This document shows positions 24,626-34,857 of a DNA stretch of 64,000 bases, in pieces (position 1 is the first letter of the stretch; each line of letters starts with the position of its first letter). The DNA comes from Paramarasmius palmivorus (Eukaryota > Basidiomycota > Agaricomycetes > Agaricales > Marasmiaceae). The notes beneath the pieces were generated by a model. That model worked only from the letters and a program-made list of their open reading frames with translations, was not told the origin of the DNA and did no database searches. The stretch lies in assembly GCA_037176845.1 (NCBI GenBank), contig JAYKXP010000098.1, positions 1 to 64,000 on the forward strand. The letters run 5' to 3'. Position numbers and translations under genes: made by a program.

Positions 24626-25244
24626 TTACTCGACACGGTCAAATACAAAGACCTCGAATTCAGGGTACCTAGGGGGATAGGATGGATGAACAATCAACGG
24701 CCTGCATTGAACCTTCAAGTCGATGAGTCCCTTATTGTACAAACTACGAATTAATGGTTTCGTACCTGCTCGTTAACGTTCTCGAAGGAAGCTACCCATC
24801 CTTCACCTTGAAATTCTTTACCGGAGTGTTTGATACTGAAGTAGATGGTGGATGTCAACACCGAGCGAACGTACAGAAATAAACTGAACAGTTACACAAA
24901 ATTGTTTTCTCCTTGGTAATCGATAGATTCGATGATCCATTCCGTAGGAGCAGGCTCATCGCCGAGGATGGCAAAGACTTTCTTGTCGATGGCGGCAGTG
25001 AGTGCATCATTGATACTGAGGATGTACTTGCCACCACCCACGTGCTCGACCTGCCACTGTGAATGCATACAATCAACCACCTGTGAACTGGACCAACACC
25101 GAATCTCACCTTGGGTGCTTCGACGCCTTCAGGGAGATTGATGACACGCTTTGGGTTGAGGGATTTGTCTTCGTTCTCGCTGCGGCCAATGTAGTTGTCG
25201 GTAGCCTTGCAGCGAATGGTGTAGAGGCCTGATTTAAGAGACAT
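24626..25244 (-). CDS. I66-family (cospin-like) serine protease inhibitor
   Basis: Four exons join to about 150 residues. The opening MSLKSGLYTIR, the IGRSENEDKSLNPKRV segment, WQVEHVGGGKYILS, PTEWIIESID and the ending PLIVHPSYPP match the beta-trefoil inhibitor family I66 (cospin from Coprinopsis and relatives), known from mushrooms to inhibit trypsin-like proteases and thought to defend fruiting bodies against grazers. Introns lie at about 25059-25109, 24831-24893 and near 24735-24765. No signal peptide, as expected for these cytoplasmic defence proteins. TGA/TAA position: stop at 24626-24628. The reactive loop cannot be assigned by eye, so target specificity is open. Confidence 0.8.
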
Positions 25245-25307
25245 GATTGCTGATCGATGAATTGAAGAGTGCGAAGGTTCTGGAGGACTACGAAGGTCAG
25301 ACGGAAC

Positions 25308-25318
25308 CCTTTTATACA
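25308..25318 (-). promoter_or_regulatory. TATA-like box of the I66 inhibitor gene
   Basis: On the minus strand the sequence reads TGTATAAAAG about 70 bases before the ATG at 25244. Confidence 0.45.
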
Positions 25319-26595
25319 CAATGCAGCCTCACAGAGCCTTTCCCACCTTTTAGTTCCCACCCGTTGCATGGTCCGAATAGGGCTTAATGATTAAAGGCCC
25401 CAATCGATGTAGAATGAACCGAACGAACTCGTCATTCTGTTGTGGCAGAACTCCGTATATTACGCATTCTGATGAGAAGAGGGTGTTTAGGAGGCCAATG
25501 TCAGAGGTGCAGGAAGGAACGACACACACGTGTGGAAGGTAGCGCTTGAACTTTACGACTATGTCAAGAATCTGAGGCCCATGTATATCCTGGTCGCTGA
25601 CGAAGCTACCTGCGCCAGGTAATAGTATACCTCGAGACCTAAGTGCGCGGCTTTGACCGTGGCGTCAAGAGTCTTGCGTAAAGGTGGAACCTATAATAAA
25701 CTTTGGAAATTCTGTTCGTATCTTTGCTGAGGTCTATCATTGGCAGCGGCATTACGCCGTTTGGAGCCTAGTGGTAGTAAAACGATTCGTCACGGCAGCT
25801 TCTGAGATTTTGAGGGTGCGGAGTCGATGATGACACGTTGACGTTTAGAACTTGGACTTTGCCCAGTTAATTCACTTCTTAATGAACGTTCGAACCTTGA
25901 CACTATATGCACTACCATCAGCTGAACCGAGTGCAAAAAACGAGGAAATCGTTTACGAACAGCTGGGTTTCTCTTCGCCTCCTAGACTCTTGCTTTCCGG
26001 CTTTGTCCAAATTCGCTGCTCGAGCCAAAATGACGGGATATTAATGCAGTAGTCAAACGACCATCTTCTAGGGATTCTACTCTGGATTTTTGTAAAACAC
26101 GGGACATAGTACGGTAGCAGTGAGAATATGAATTTGTTGGGTCATTCATAGAATACAGGCCACATTTTCGAGAGCCACATTTTCTGAGTGAAGATTTGAT
26201 GAATCTCAACTTGTTAGGGCATTTTCCACTTGCATCTTTCCTTATGCTCTTGCAGTGGCGTTCGCGCTCCATTGTCGTCTTTCTATTCGTTTCCCATCCA
26301 GCGCATCTTGCTAGGGGTGGTGTGGAGCGATTTCCGCGGCTCTCTTGTTCAGTGATTGTCAGGCACTCGTCGTGTGTGTGGTGGAATGAAGTACCAGAGG
26401 AGGAATTGCCTATTGTGCATCGAAGAAAAGGGCGTCTTCTCAACTTTTTGAGGTCTTAACGTTTAACCTTCAACATAAGGCCACAGTGTGTTAAAAAGTT
26501 TCTTTATGCCGGAAATTTTCGTCACGAACCATGTATCCCGGCTTAACCAGCAATAAACCTTCCCTTTCCTTTCGCTATCTTTCGTCATTTACTCG
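25319..26595. other. intergenic, no supported gene
   Basis: Open frames at 25982-26459 lie on both strands of the same stretch and have no recognisable features. Nothing is called here. Confidence 0.4.
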
Positions 26596-26603
26596 GTTGG
26601 TAA
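26596..26603. repeat. target-site duplication, left copy
   Basis: The 8 bases GTTGGTAA directly abut the left inverted repeat of the element at 26604-27239 and recur exactly at 27240-27247. Confidence 0.8.
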
Positions 26604-26658
26604 CAAGGGGCGACCAAGCGTGCTAGCGCCGATATCAACCCTAGGACACCCCTCCGTG
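26604..26658 (+). repeat. left terminal inverted repeat
   Basis: Pairs with the reverse complement of 27184-27239. One mismatch in the first 49 bases (position 18). Confidence 0.85.
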
Positions 26659-27183
26659 GGAAATGTTTGCCATAATCATTTCCCAGCAGTCTAGTCTTGA
26701 TTTTTCCTCGCCAGTTGAAAGTTCCATAGCTTTCGCAACCTATGTATATGTCTATGTTAGTTTTTGGGGCGTCAGATATGTTTTGCATTTGTACTGAGCT
26801 TGATATTTATGTCCGGCAATCGTCGATGGCTTGTTCTATCCCGTCGCCTGCCGTTGGAAGCTGCGAATTCCTGTCGCTGGACCTTCGGAAAAGTGCTTAT
26901 TGGGAACTGGAAGGCTTGAAACTCGAGGGTTTAAGCTTGCCATGAGCTTTCTGTCCCTCTTGGACTTAAGCAACACCTAAGTTGGGGGCCAAGTACCGTG
27001 AACAGGCAAGAATCGCCACACAAAAGGGTAAGGTTTCATTGAAACTGAGCAGATACGCCTCCACGTAGCTCAATAGATGGGATTGTACAGTATCTGACGG
27101 AAAGAATCGTTCAAGGAATGCGTTTCCATACCGCTGTGCTCGGGCGCTAAAGAGGGGCTGGACGATATTTAGGAATGTATTCT

Positions 27184-27239
27184 CACGGGGGGGGTGTCCT
27201 AGGGTTGATATCGGCGCTAGCTCGCTTGGTCGCCCCTTG
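27184..27239 (-). repeat. right terminal inverted repeat
   Basis: Reverse complement of the left arm, with an eight-base G run where the left arm has CCCCTCC on the other strand. Confidence 0.85.
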
Positions 27240-27247
27240 GTTGGTAA
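27240..27247. repeat. target-site duplication, right copy
   Basis: Exact second copy of GTTGGTAA, directly after the right inverted repeat. Confidence 0.8.
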
Positions 27248-28136
27248 TCCATTAGCTGACAGGTTGGGACCCTTACTAAAGAGAAACCGTGCCGTCGAGT
27301 AGGCAAACGCAGGGCGTAGGATACCAGTCAGAGTCCAAAGAGCGAAAGAGCCTAGGATGCGCAAAGTGAGAGTCCGTGCTGAAGCCGGGTTGAGTTTACG
27401 GTCAGTTGGTGAGTGGATTACACAATCGGCTGCAAGCAAGAAACAACTATAAATTGACCGACTCCGCTAATTACATAGCTCAGGTAAATAACTGTAACTA
27501 CAGCTAAGTACCTCGTCGGCTCTTCGTAAGTAAAATGCAAGCGCTTCGACTGGGCGCCTGATCTCTTGAACTCCAACCATCACGATGACCATTGTTCGCC
27601 TTGTTCGGAATCTGTTCTATTCATATACCGACCTATGTGCTATCCTCCTTTTGATTCCCCCATGACATGGTCAGCGTAATTATATTTGCTCCCCCTCGAG
27701 GTGTAAAACCGGTTGCCCACTATCCAGTTAATCCGCTTTCAACGCCAAGCACGCGTATTACGGAGACCAGCGGAGACCTCGATACCGGAACGAAGCTCCT
27801 TCACGCGACCTTTACTTTTGCTCTCGGGAACTATTATCGGACGTAATACATCTGTTCCAAATAAAGGTGCAGGTTCCGACCAACAGATGACGATGGATCA
27901 AGATATAGTCCTTTGACAATCGAAATATGGAGGAGCAATCATGCTCAACTGACGAGCAAAGGTGTACTTATACAGTAGGACATATCCGTTGCACGGAGAA
28001 CACTGTTAATTTCCAGGAACGATCAGCGCTCAAGCGGACGACATTGGCATCATGAGATTGATACCAAATTGATATCCATCCCGGGCCATCATGGAAACTG
28101 CTATATAAAAGACGACCCAGACCTTGCAGCTTCGCC
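27248..28136. other. intergenic, upstream region of the cysteine-rich gene
   Basis: No gene seen. A TATA box is present near the right edge and listed separately. Confidence 0.4.
28101..28110 (+). promoter_or_regulatory. TATA box of the cysteine-rich gene
   Basis: CTATATAAAA lies about 30 bases before the ATG at 28137, consistent with a very short leader. Confidence 0.5.
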
Positions 28137-29212
28137 ATGCTGATTCTTCGCCGAGCCGCTTTAGTGTTAGTCGCAGTAACTCAGGGTATGTTCAAAACAT
28201 CGTCTTTTTTTCTCTCAACGCCTGATCTTCTTCCTCCCAACACTAGCCCTCAGTACTCCTCAGTACGTGCGGTGTTTGTCCACATCCAATCCTACGATTA
28301 TATATCTGGATTAGATCTGCGTCAAATGGGGACTTCAACTTCATTCCTTCAAATCGCATCCCGGATCAATGTTCTCTGCCGTGTCGTGTGAGTTTGGATA
28401 TTCAGGTGAGTCGTTCAGTCCAGTTGCTACATTAGCAGTAAGTAAAAACTTGTATCCAGAACTGTTTAAACCAAGGATCTAGGTGCCAAATTTGCACCGA
28501 AGATCACAGTAATCGGCTGGGTGCTTGTGGCCGCTGCCTGCAAAGATACGATGCCCAAACTTTACAATTATTGAATGCAAATGTCGCATGTGAGCATATT
28601 GAGCCACAGGAACCGTCTCAACCCAGGCTGAAATGAAGGTTCTAGGGTATGTCGATAGATGTCAGAATACCAACGTCAGTACCCCGTGAGTATTCAACCA
28701 TTTTTGTTTCATCCTATCTCATTCTGCGTTCAGAGATCCCCGAAACACAACAAACGTCGTCTTTATCAACCCTGATCTCACTGTGCCCACCAATTGCACT
28801 TCTTTCTGCGAGATTACATCCACACTCGAGGTTCGTTTGATTGCCTGGTTCAGTGACATTCCGTGAAATGAAAGAATTATCCCATCCAGACGTGCGGGTC
28901 GGATGTTAAATGCCAATGCACCAGCACGAATAGCGATGCCCTTGGCAGGTGCTACAACTGTGTGGTTAACGATCCAATACCCAATCCTTCGATGGCTAGT
29001 ATGCTACAACCTAACATGGATTGTGAGTGTCTATCTCACCACTCAGTCTGTACACCGCTAACTCCAAGAGAACAGATTTCATACGCTCTTGCCAGAACGA
29101 GGATCGCGCAGTCCGTGATCAAAAGATTCGGGCCAATAGCGCTTTGAGACATGGGGTAGTTTCTAGTATCGCACTAGTAATGCTCGCTATTCTGCTACAG
29201 TTTGTTGTATGA
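28137..29212 (+). CDS. secreted cysteine-rich repeat protein with C-terminal anchor
   Basis: Six exons can be joined in frame. The product begins with a signal peptide (MLILRRAALVLVAVTQ), carries two related cysteine-rich units, and ends in a hydrophobic tail (GVVSSIALVMLAILLQFVV) without charged residues, as in GPI-anchored proteins. Each unit has an FI.P....P..C...C element, then C..(x)..CQ.C, N..LG.C..C, and finally a Y(V/I)..CQN element. N-glycosylation sequons occur before the second unit (NVS, NTT, NCT). The introns at about 28581-28645, 28687-28737, 28832-28890 and 29017-29075 fall at comparable places in the units. I do not recognise the family. Likely a cell-surface or wall protein; role unknown. 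Confidence 0.62.
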
Positions 29213-29252
29213 TTCACTATGAGACGACTTTGATGACACTTCAAGTGGAATA

Positions 29253-29429
29253 GGTGCGTATCGCTGCACGCGCCATTACTGTATTCCGAAGCACGACGTG
29301 TTGCCTGTGACTTAACAAATGTTGGCCGTTGAGAGCCGCTACACAATTAATGTAACGAGTGTAAAGTAAATAGGAATGCCTCATGCGCACGCATCTCAGC
29401 CTCTATACTACTTCGTTGGAAGGAAAGGA
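29253..29429 (-). repeat. duplicated gcvT tail and downstream sequence, left copy
   Basis: Direct repeat of 31263-31459. Its right end (29392-29429) still encodes, on the minus strand, the last dozen codons of gcvT: the real end reads [10 protein letters not shown], this copy reads PFLPTK then a stop then YRG. It is a decayed duplicate of a gene end, not a gene. Confidence 0.75.
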
Positions 29430-29555
29430 ATATCAAAATCGCATGACAGTTAATGTCCACTTCGGCGCAAGGCTACAACTGGTTCGTACGAAGGTAGCTA
29501 GCACTGACGCACGCGCTCTGGAGACGATCCCAAAGTTCTTTGTTCTGCGAGCAAG

Positions 29556-31091
29556 TCAATATCGCACCGACCAAACAAGCGCTACCCAACTCACCTCAAG
29601 ATAGCTCTTCATCTCTGATTCGTAAAACCAATCACAATGCCCAGATCTGGCCCATCTTCGAATCACTCGATCAAATTCCCCCAAACTCCAATTTCCGTTG
29701 ATATAAATCGAATGCCATTTCCCTTGCACCACATTACCAAGTAATAGTAGCCCATCTTGCTCCAGCTTCAGGACCCTCTGAAAGAATTCCGTGTTAACGG
29801 AGATTCCATTTGAACTGGCGGAGAGAATCGAATCAAAGGACAACCTCTCCAGTTGGCTGACTCCAATTCGAGGTACTAATCGTCTCGATTCAACCAAATC
29901 GATTACCCTCGAGAACAACCGGGTTTCGCCTTCGTGACGTCCATGAACCAAGACATGTAGGGTAGTAACCTGATTGAACATGTCCGTTTCCAAAAAATTG
30001 CGGATCACATGTTCGTTATCTTCTTCCGTGTTGAATAGTATCCGAAGCTCGAAGACGGGTCCGACCCCTCTTGCAAGCGCAGGAGCGTTTGGGCCAGAAA
30101 ATAAAGAGACTGGAGATGATAAACGGCGTATACGACATCCACTCCGAGCCTGTAAGTTTCCCAAAGCCGACAGAATGTGATCCGATACATTCTTGAGTGA
30201 TTGACGACAGAGCATATCCAAATACTGAAGAGCTGGAAGTGTCAGGCTGTCGAGGATCGTCAAGACGGTTCGAAAACGTCCGCAGATGTCGAGATGTTGC
30301 AAGTGTGGCATAGTGATATATCGCGGACGCCGTTGCTGCACAGTCGGGGGAGCGTCATCGGCAACGTCCAAACGACAATATCGGAGATGCCTAAAGGTCG
30401 AACCGTGGTCCAGAAAGCGACTAAGATTGCTTGGGTACCATGTGAGCTCCTCCAGTTGCACCCATGATGGGATAATCTCCATGGTTGGGCGCTGTGATTC
30501 TCTCGTTACATAAAACACAGCTTGCTTGAGGCGTGGCGTATGCCATACGTGCACCTGGTGATTCCCTGAAGTCAGGGTATCGATGAGTTTGACCTTGATT
30601 CGGCTTGAAAGTAAAAGGGGTAGGTAGGGGTCAACAGTGGAGAGTTGGTGGTATAGTTGGTCCTGTGAATCAAAGACGAAATCCATTATACGCCAGCGGT
30701 GCGACTCTCGGATGAAGAGATCCAAAAGCTGTTGATGGGATTCCAGAGAATTTGTTGGATCGAAGCTTGCAAAGAATGATAAAGGGAGTGGGCGGGAGCG
30801 TTCAAGCCATGCACGGAGCATGTCTGGAGAGTGTCCATGGCGTGTGTTCATTCGAACCAGAGCCCATAAGAACGGCGTGGAAAGGCATACTGCACGCCAT
30901 TGGGTGCAAACTTGAGAGAGGACCCAGGGCATCGAACGTTTGGAGAACACATGCCCAACCGTATCGTTCCTAACGCAATGGTCAAATATGAGGACATGAA
31001 TCTCCACGGGTATGCGAAGCAACGGCGGCACGGCCGGGTTGTCCTCAGCTGCACCTGCGAGGTTAAGCACATAGGTTGTGGTGCCCTGCAT
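29556..31091 (-). CDS. F-box-like protein 1
   Basis: Uninterrupted 511-residue frame. Residues about 22-70 (IPVEIHVLIFDHC ... MPWVLSQVCTQWRAVCLSTP) form an F-box-like motif of the kind common in agaricomycetes, where it would bind Skp1 in an SCF ubiquitin ligase. The rest resembles the degenerate leucine-rich region of these proteins, with HVWHTPRLK and SLPALQYLDM-type segments. The very end may be spliced: a donor after the codons for SYLE would replace the last dozen residues. A paralogue with the same order of segments is at 61452-63125. The target is unknown. The gene is flanked by direct repeats of the gcvT tail. Confidence 0.78.
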   Translation of the reverse strand: MQGTTTYVLNLAGAAEDNPAVPPLLRIPVEIHVLIFDHCVRNDTVGHVFSKRSMPWVLSQVCTQWRAVCLSTPFLWALVRMNTRHGHSPDMLRAWLERSRPLPLSFFASFDPTNSLESHQQLLDLFIRESHRWRIMDFVFDSQDQLYHQLSTVDPYLPLLLSSRIKVKLIDTLTSGNHQVHVWHTPRLKQAVFYVTRESQRPTMEIIPSWVQLEELTWYPSNLSRFLDHGSTFRHLRYCRLDVADDAPPTVQQRRPRYITMPHLQHLDICGRFRTVLTILDSLTLPALQYLDMLCRQSLKNVSDHILSALGNLQARSGCRIRRLSSPVSLFSGPNAPALARGVGPVFELRILFNTEEDNEHVIRNFLETDMFNQVTTLHVLVHGRHEGETRLFSRVIDLVESRRLVPRIGVSQLERLSFDSILSASSNGISVNTEFFQRVLKLEQDGLLLLGNVVQGKWHSIYINGNWSLGEFDRVIRRWARSGHCDWFYESEMKSYLEVSWVALVWSVRY

Positions 31092-31262
31092 CTCGTATCC
31101 TAGAGGAGAGCGAACGACTGAGGAATTTCTGGTGAATCAGTGGTTGAGAGCTTGAAACGGGTTTCGGACGTTGGCGCGACCTGCTAATCTCGTGGGAAGA
31201 ACAATCCTAAGTAAGCAATGGTCACAACCGTGACGAGACGTGACGCTGAGTCACAGCGTAAT
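31092..31262. other. promoter side of F-box gene 1
   Basis: Short spacer before the repeat; no element recognised. Confidence 0.35.
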
Positions 31263-31459
31263 GGTGCGTATCGCTGCTTGAACCATTGTAAATGCGCCAT
31301 CGCTATATTCTGAGGCGTGATGATAAACCGTGGATCAACAAATGTTGGCCGTTGAGGGCCCAGGCTACAAATACAATGTACCAAGTGTAGAGTAAATCAA
31401 TAAAAATGCCTCATGCATGCATCTCAACCTCTATAATACTTCGTCGGAACGAAAGGCAT
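31263..31459 (-). repeat. gcvT tail and downstream sequence, right copy
   Basis: Partner of the repeat at 29253-29429. It overlaps the true 3' end of gcvT, so this is the source copy. Confidence 0.75.
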
Positions 31460-32921
31460 GGGTGTAACGACCGCCTTTCTCCTCTTATTCCTAACCTCAA
31501 CCTCCACTTCTGTGCCCTTCTTGTGATGTCCATTCTTGATGTATCCCATGGCAATGTTCTTGTTCAATGTGGGTGATGGAATACCAGAAGTAATTTCTCC
31601 AACTTGCTCGTCGCCTGCGAAGATCTTGGCACCCTCTGCGGAGATGCGTCAGAACCAAGAATAGGACACGGAGGGTTAACATACGTCTAGCAGGTGCACC
31701 TTCAATGGTGAACCCAACTCTTCGTCTTGGCGGGCCTTCCTTAAGTTGCTTTCGGACACCATTTGCACCAATGAATTCACCAGCCTCTCGGCGGTCCTTG
31801 CCTGCAGGAAACAGTCTCAAGCCTCAAGCAAAACATCTTCCAAGGACGACTAACCAATGACCCAGGTTAAGCCAGCTTCAATAGGCGATGTAGATTCATC
31901 CAAATCGTTCCCATACAAGCACATGCCTGCTTCAAGACGCAAGCTGTCGCGAGCACCCAGGCCAGTCAGTTGGACAGGATCTTTGGACAGGAGAGTTGCG
32001 ACTTCGGTAGTTTCTGACGGAGGAATAGAAATCTGATGTAGCGTCAGAAGTGTCAGCGTGGATTGGAAGAGCTGACATACCTCGAAGCCATCTTCACCAG
32101 TATATCCGCCGCGTGCGACATGAAGGTTGAAGCCTTCGATAGGAACCCATGCGGACGAACCAAAAGTAAGAGTCTCAAGTCGAAAGACGTCAAAGCTTGA
32201 AGGTATGTTGCCGCCTGTGGTCCTGAAATAAGGGATGAGCCAATCGGTCAGGTTCCTTAGCGGCTTCACGTACCTTGAAGTGCAAGTAACCCCCAATCTT
32301 CCAGAACCTCATGTTCCACTGGTCCTGCCTTTCCCTTTTCAGACGCATTCCACTCGGCAAGCTTGTCCTTGAACCACTGCAGGTCGCGGTCGCGTCTTCC
32401 AGCGTTGGTAACGACGTAAAAGGCATCTTCAGCATGCTTTGTGACGACAGTGTCATCGATGATACCGCCATTTTCGTTGAGAAGGACGGAAAGGGTCGAG
32501 GTGTATGGTTTGAGCGCAGAAAGGGACGAAGGTGTTAGCCATTCTAGGAACTGAGTAGCTGAAGGTCCTCGGAAGCTTTCGGGCAACCCGTAAGTCGAGA
32601 ACGATACACACAATGAACATACCAGACTTACTTTGACTGAACCATATGCCCGACATCGAATAACCCTACACTGATTTCGAACGTGGTTGTGACTGGCAAC
32701 TAGCTATGATCAGCGTTTGAAAAGTGGGTGTCGAAGCTGAACATACCTTGACCAACATCTCCATAGGACAGAGGCATTGAGTATCCAGCGAAAGGAACCA
32801 TCTTTGCGCCATTTTTCAAGTGAAAGTCGTAAAGGCCAGTCTTTCTGAGAGGCCCTGATTCAGTGGCATATCTGCGAATCCCCTGTCGGGCGGTTGATGA
32901 AAAGACGCGGAGAAAGGACAT
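31424..32921 (-). CDS. gcvT: aminomethyltransferase, glycine cleavage T protein
   Basis: Mitochondrial T protein of the glycine cleavage system, which moves the aminomethyl group's one-carbon unit to tetrahydrofolate and releases ammonia. The N terminus [19 protein letters not shown] looks like a mitochondrial presequence; then [79 protein letters not shown] and [13 protein letters not shown] are all family signatures. Several introns; the first is near 32708-32756. One base too many near 32672 puts GLFDVGHM out of frame with the preceding exon; I take this as a likely assembly indel. It lies head-to-head with the D-amino-acid oxidase gene. Confidence 0.9.
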
Positions 32922-33424
32922 GGCGGGGTGCTGGTAGAAGGTGAATTTGGAGCTCTCGTTCCTTCACAATAACATTAGCAAAGTACCCACTATTATCTCA
33001 TAAAAAATGCCTTACCTTTCGGTCCCTGGAAAACAGGTCGAGAGAGCTGTCGAGAGACGGTCGAAAGGAAAGAAGGCGACCTGTGTAACCCTTCGCGCGT
33101 GTTCGGCAGTCCGCCTCTCCGTTGGCGGAGCTTGGCTTCATTGCAGTTCTTGTCGCCGACTAAACCACTCTCTGAAGAATAATTGGATGCTATACCCGCT
33201 CATGCTGTAGCAGTCGATATTGGATTCACCTTCTTGTTGAAGGGGGAAACAAGGAGTCCTTCACACTACTTCGGATTTTTGCTGTTGTCGGCTTTCTTCG
33301 GACCGAGGCAGACAGTGCCAGTTTGCCGAAATTGCCTATCCCTTTTGACTCAATCCCTCAAGATGTTCCGGGCTTTCCGTCCTTCTTCCGCCAGTTCCAA
33401 CACATTTCTACCTGTCGATTCAGC
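32922..33424. promoter_or_regulatory. bidirectional promoter region, gcvT / D-amino-acid oxidase
   Basis: About 500 bases separate the two divergent start codons. No specific operator recognised. Confidence 0.45.
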
Positions 33425-34857
33425 ATGAGTACCAATCAAGTCAAGAACGTAGTGGTCCTGGGTGCAGGTAAGAGGATTGCAGCAGTCTTGCTTTGGTCTT
33501 GCTTGATACGAACGTTTCTCAATCCTGCCAGGCGTTGTTGGACTCACCACTGCTCTTCGTATCCAAGAACGAGGAGGATACGCTGTGACGATTGTCGCAG
33601 AGAATATTCCCGACGGATCCAAAGTCAATCAAGTATACCAGTCAATGGGCTGTATGTCCTTCACCATGGGTCGCAACATACTCATCGCTGAGATACACAT
33701 ACGTCTAGGGAGCTCATCATGTCAGCCATGCTGAAAAGGAACCGCGACAGACCAGTACGTATGGCTAAATTGTATCTGTGAAGCATTCCATTTATCTGCA
33801 TATCCCCAGAAATCGACCAGGAAACCTTCAAAACGTTCTGGGAGCTCTCAGCGCCGGGAGGAGCAGCTGAACACTGCTTCATGCGCCTTCACCAAACGGA
33901 ATACTACCACGAGGCTCCTGATGGCGAACACCATCTATCATGGTACCCTGACGTGAGTGACAGCAACAAGTCAAAAAACACGTTTTTAACCTGGTTCTAG
34001 TTCAAAGTTCTCCCGAAAGACAAACTAGCCGCTGGTACCTCCTATGGAGTGGAATTCTCGACTGTCACCATTGACTCCCCAGCATACCTCAACTACTTGC
34101 TTTCCCGATTCTTGTCTGCAGGAGGTAGCATCATCCGAGGCTCGGTCCAACATATAAGTCAAGTCGTGGATGGAGGTGCACGTATCTTTAGCGAACAGAA
34201 GAAGGCGTCACCTGTAGATGCTATTGTGGTCTGTGTTGGACTTGGTGCATTCGGGTTGGGTGGAATTGAGGATAAGGATATGTACCCCATTCGGGGCCAG
34301 ACCGTTATAGTGCGCGCACCTTGGATCAACTTTGGCAGGACCATCAGCACGAAGGCGGGTTTGTGGACGTATATTATCCCAAGACGTTCGGGTGATGTGA
34401 GTAATCCTCCACATTCCTTCAAATGAGCTAACCTTGTTGGCCTAGGTCATCGTCGGGGGCATTAAAGACGCCGGTGACTGGTACGTTTGACATATTCTGC
34501 GTTCCTATCTCATGCTTACAAGGCACCAGGTATCCTATCCCACGGAAAGAGACCACAGAAGACATCCTTGAACGTGGCTTCGCATTGTGCCCTGAGCTCG
34601 CACCTCCAGAAGTACGAGCACAACGCACTCCTACGATAGATGACGTTCGCCCAATCATTGTTGAAGAAGGATGCGGGCATCGTCCTGCGCGGAAAGGCGG
34701 AATTCGTCTGGATGTGCTGTGGGTACAAGGAAAGAACAAAAAGGTGCCTGTCGTGACAAATTATGGTCATGGAGCTGCTGGGTACCAATCTTCGTGGGGT
34801 TCAGCAACGATGGCTGTAGACTTGCTTGAAGCAGCGTTGGCCAAGTCGAAGCTTTAG
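33425..34857 (+). CDS. D-amino-acid oxidase, peroxisomal
   Basis: FAD-dependent D-amino-acid oxidase: oxidises D-amino acids (and glycine weakly) to 2-oxo acids with hydrogen peroxide and ammonia. Signatures: KNVVVLGAGVVGLTTALRIQ (FAD-binding fold), YTSQWAGAHHVS, GVEFSTVTID..AYLNYL, VVCVGLGAFGLGG, YPIRGQTVIVRAP, YIIPRRSGDVIVGG, and near the end VTNYGHGAAGYQSSWGSA. The last three residues are SKL, a classic peroxisomal PTS1. Introns at about 33468-33531, 33651-33709, 33755-33807, 33953-34000, 34399-34445 and 34482-34529. A one-base slip near 33615 separates IVAENIP from the YTSQWAG segment. The start at 33425 puts the FAD motif about seven residues in. Confidence 0.9.

Larger units (their letters stand above)
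26604..27239. mobile_element. non-autonomous hAT-like DNA transposon (MITE)
   Basis: A 636-base element with terminal inverted repeats of about 55 bases. The arms start CAAGGGGCGACC; over the first 49 bases they differ at one position, then at a C-run. The element is flanked by exact 8-base direct repeats (GTTGGTAA). An 8-base target duplication with termini beginning CA(A/G)GG is the hAT superfamily signature. No transposase is encoded: the long minus-strand frame across its right half runs out through the terminal repeat and has no hAT motif. It must therefore have been moved by a transposase elsewhere in the genome. Near-identical arms suggest fairly recent insertion. Confidence 0.82.

Noticed and set aside
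25982..26459. Overlapping open frames on both strands
   Set aside because: They cover the same stretch in opposite directions, with no domain, signal peptide or intron logic.
26966..27439. 157-residue minus-strand frame across the right half of the hAT-like element
   Set aside because: It reads straight through the inverted repeat and the target duplication and has no transposase motif, so it is accidental.
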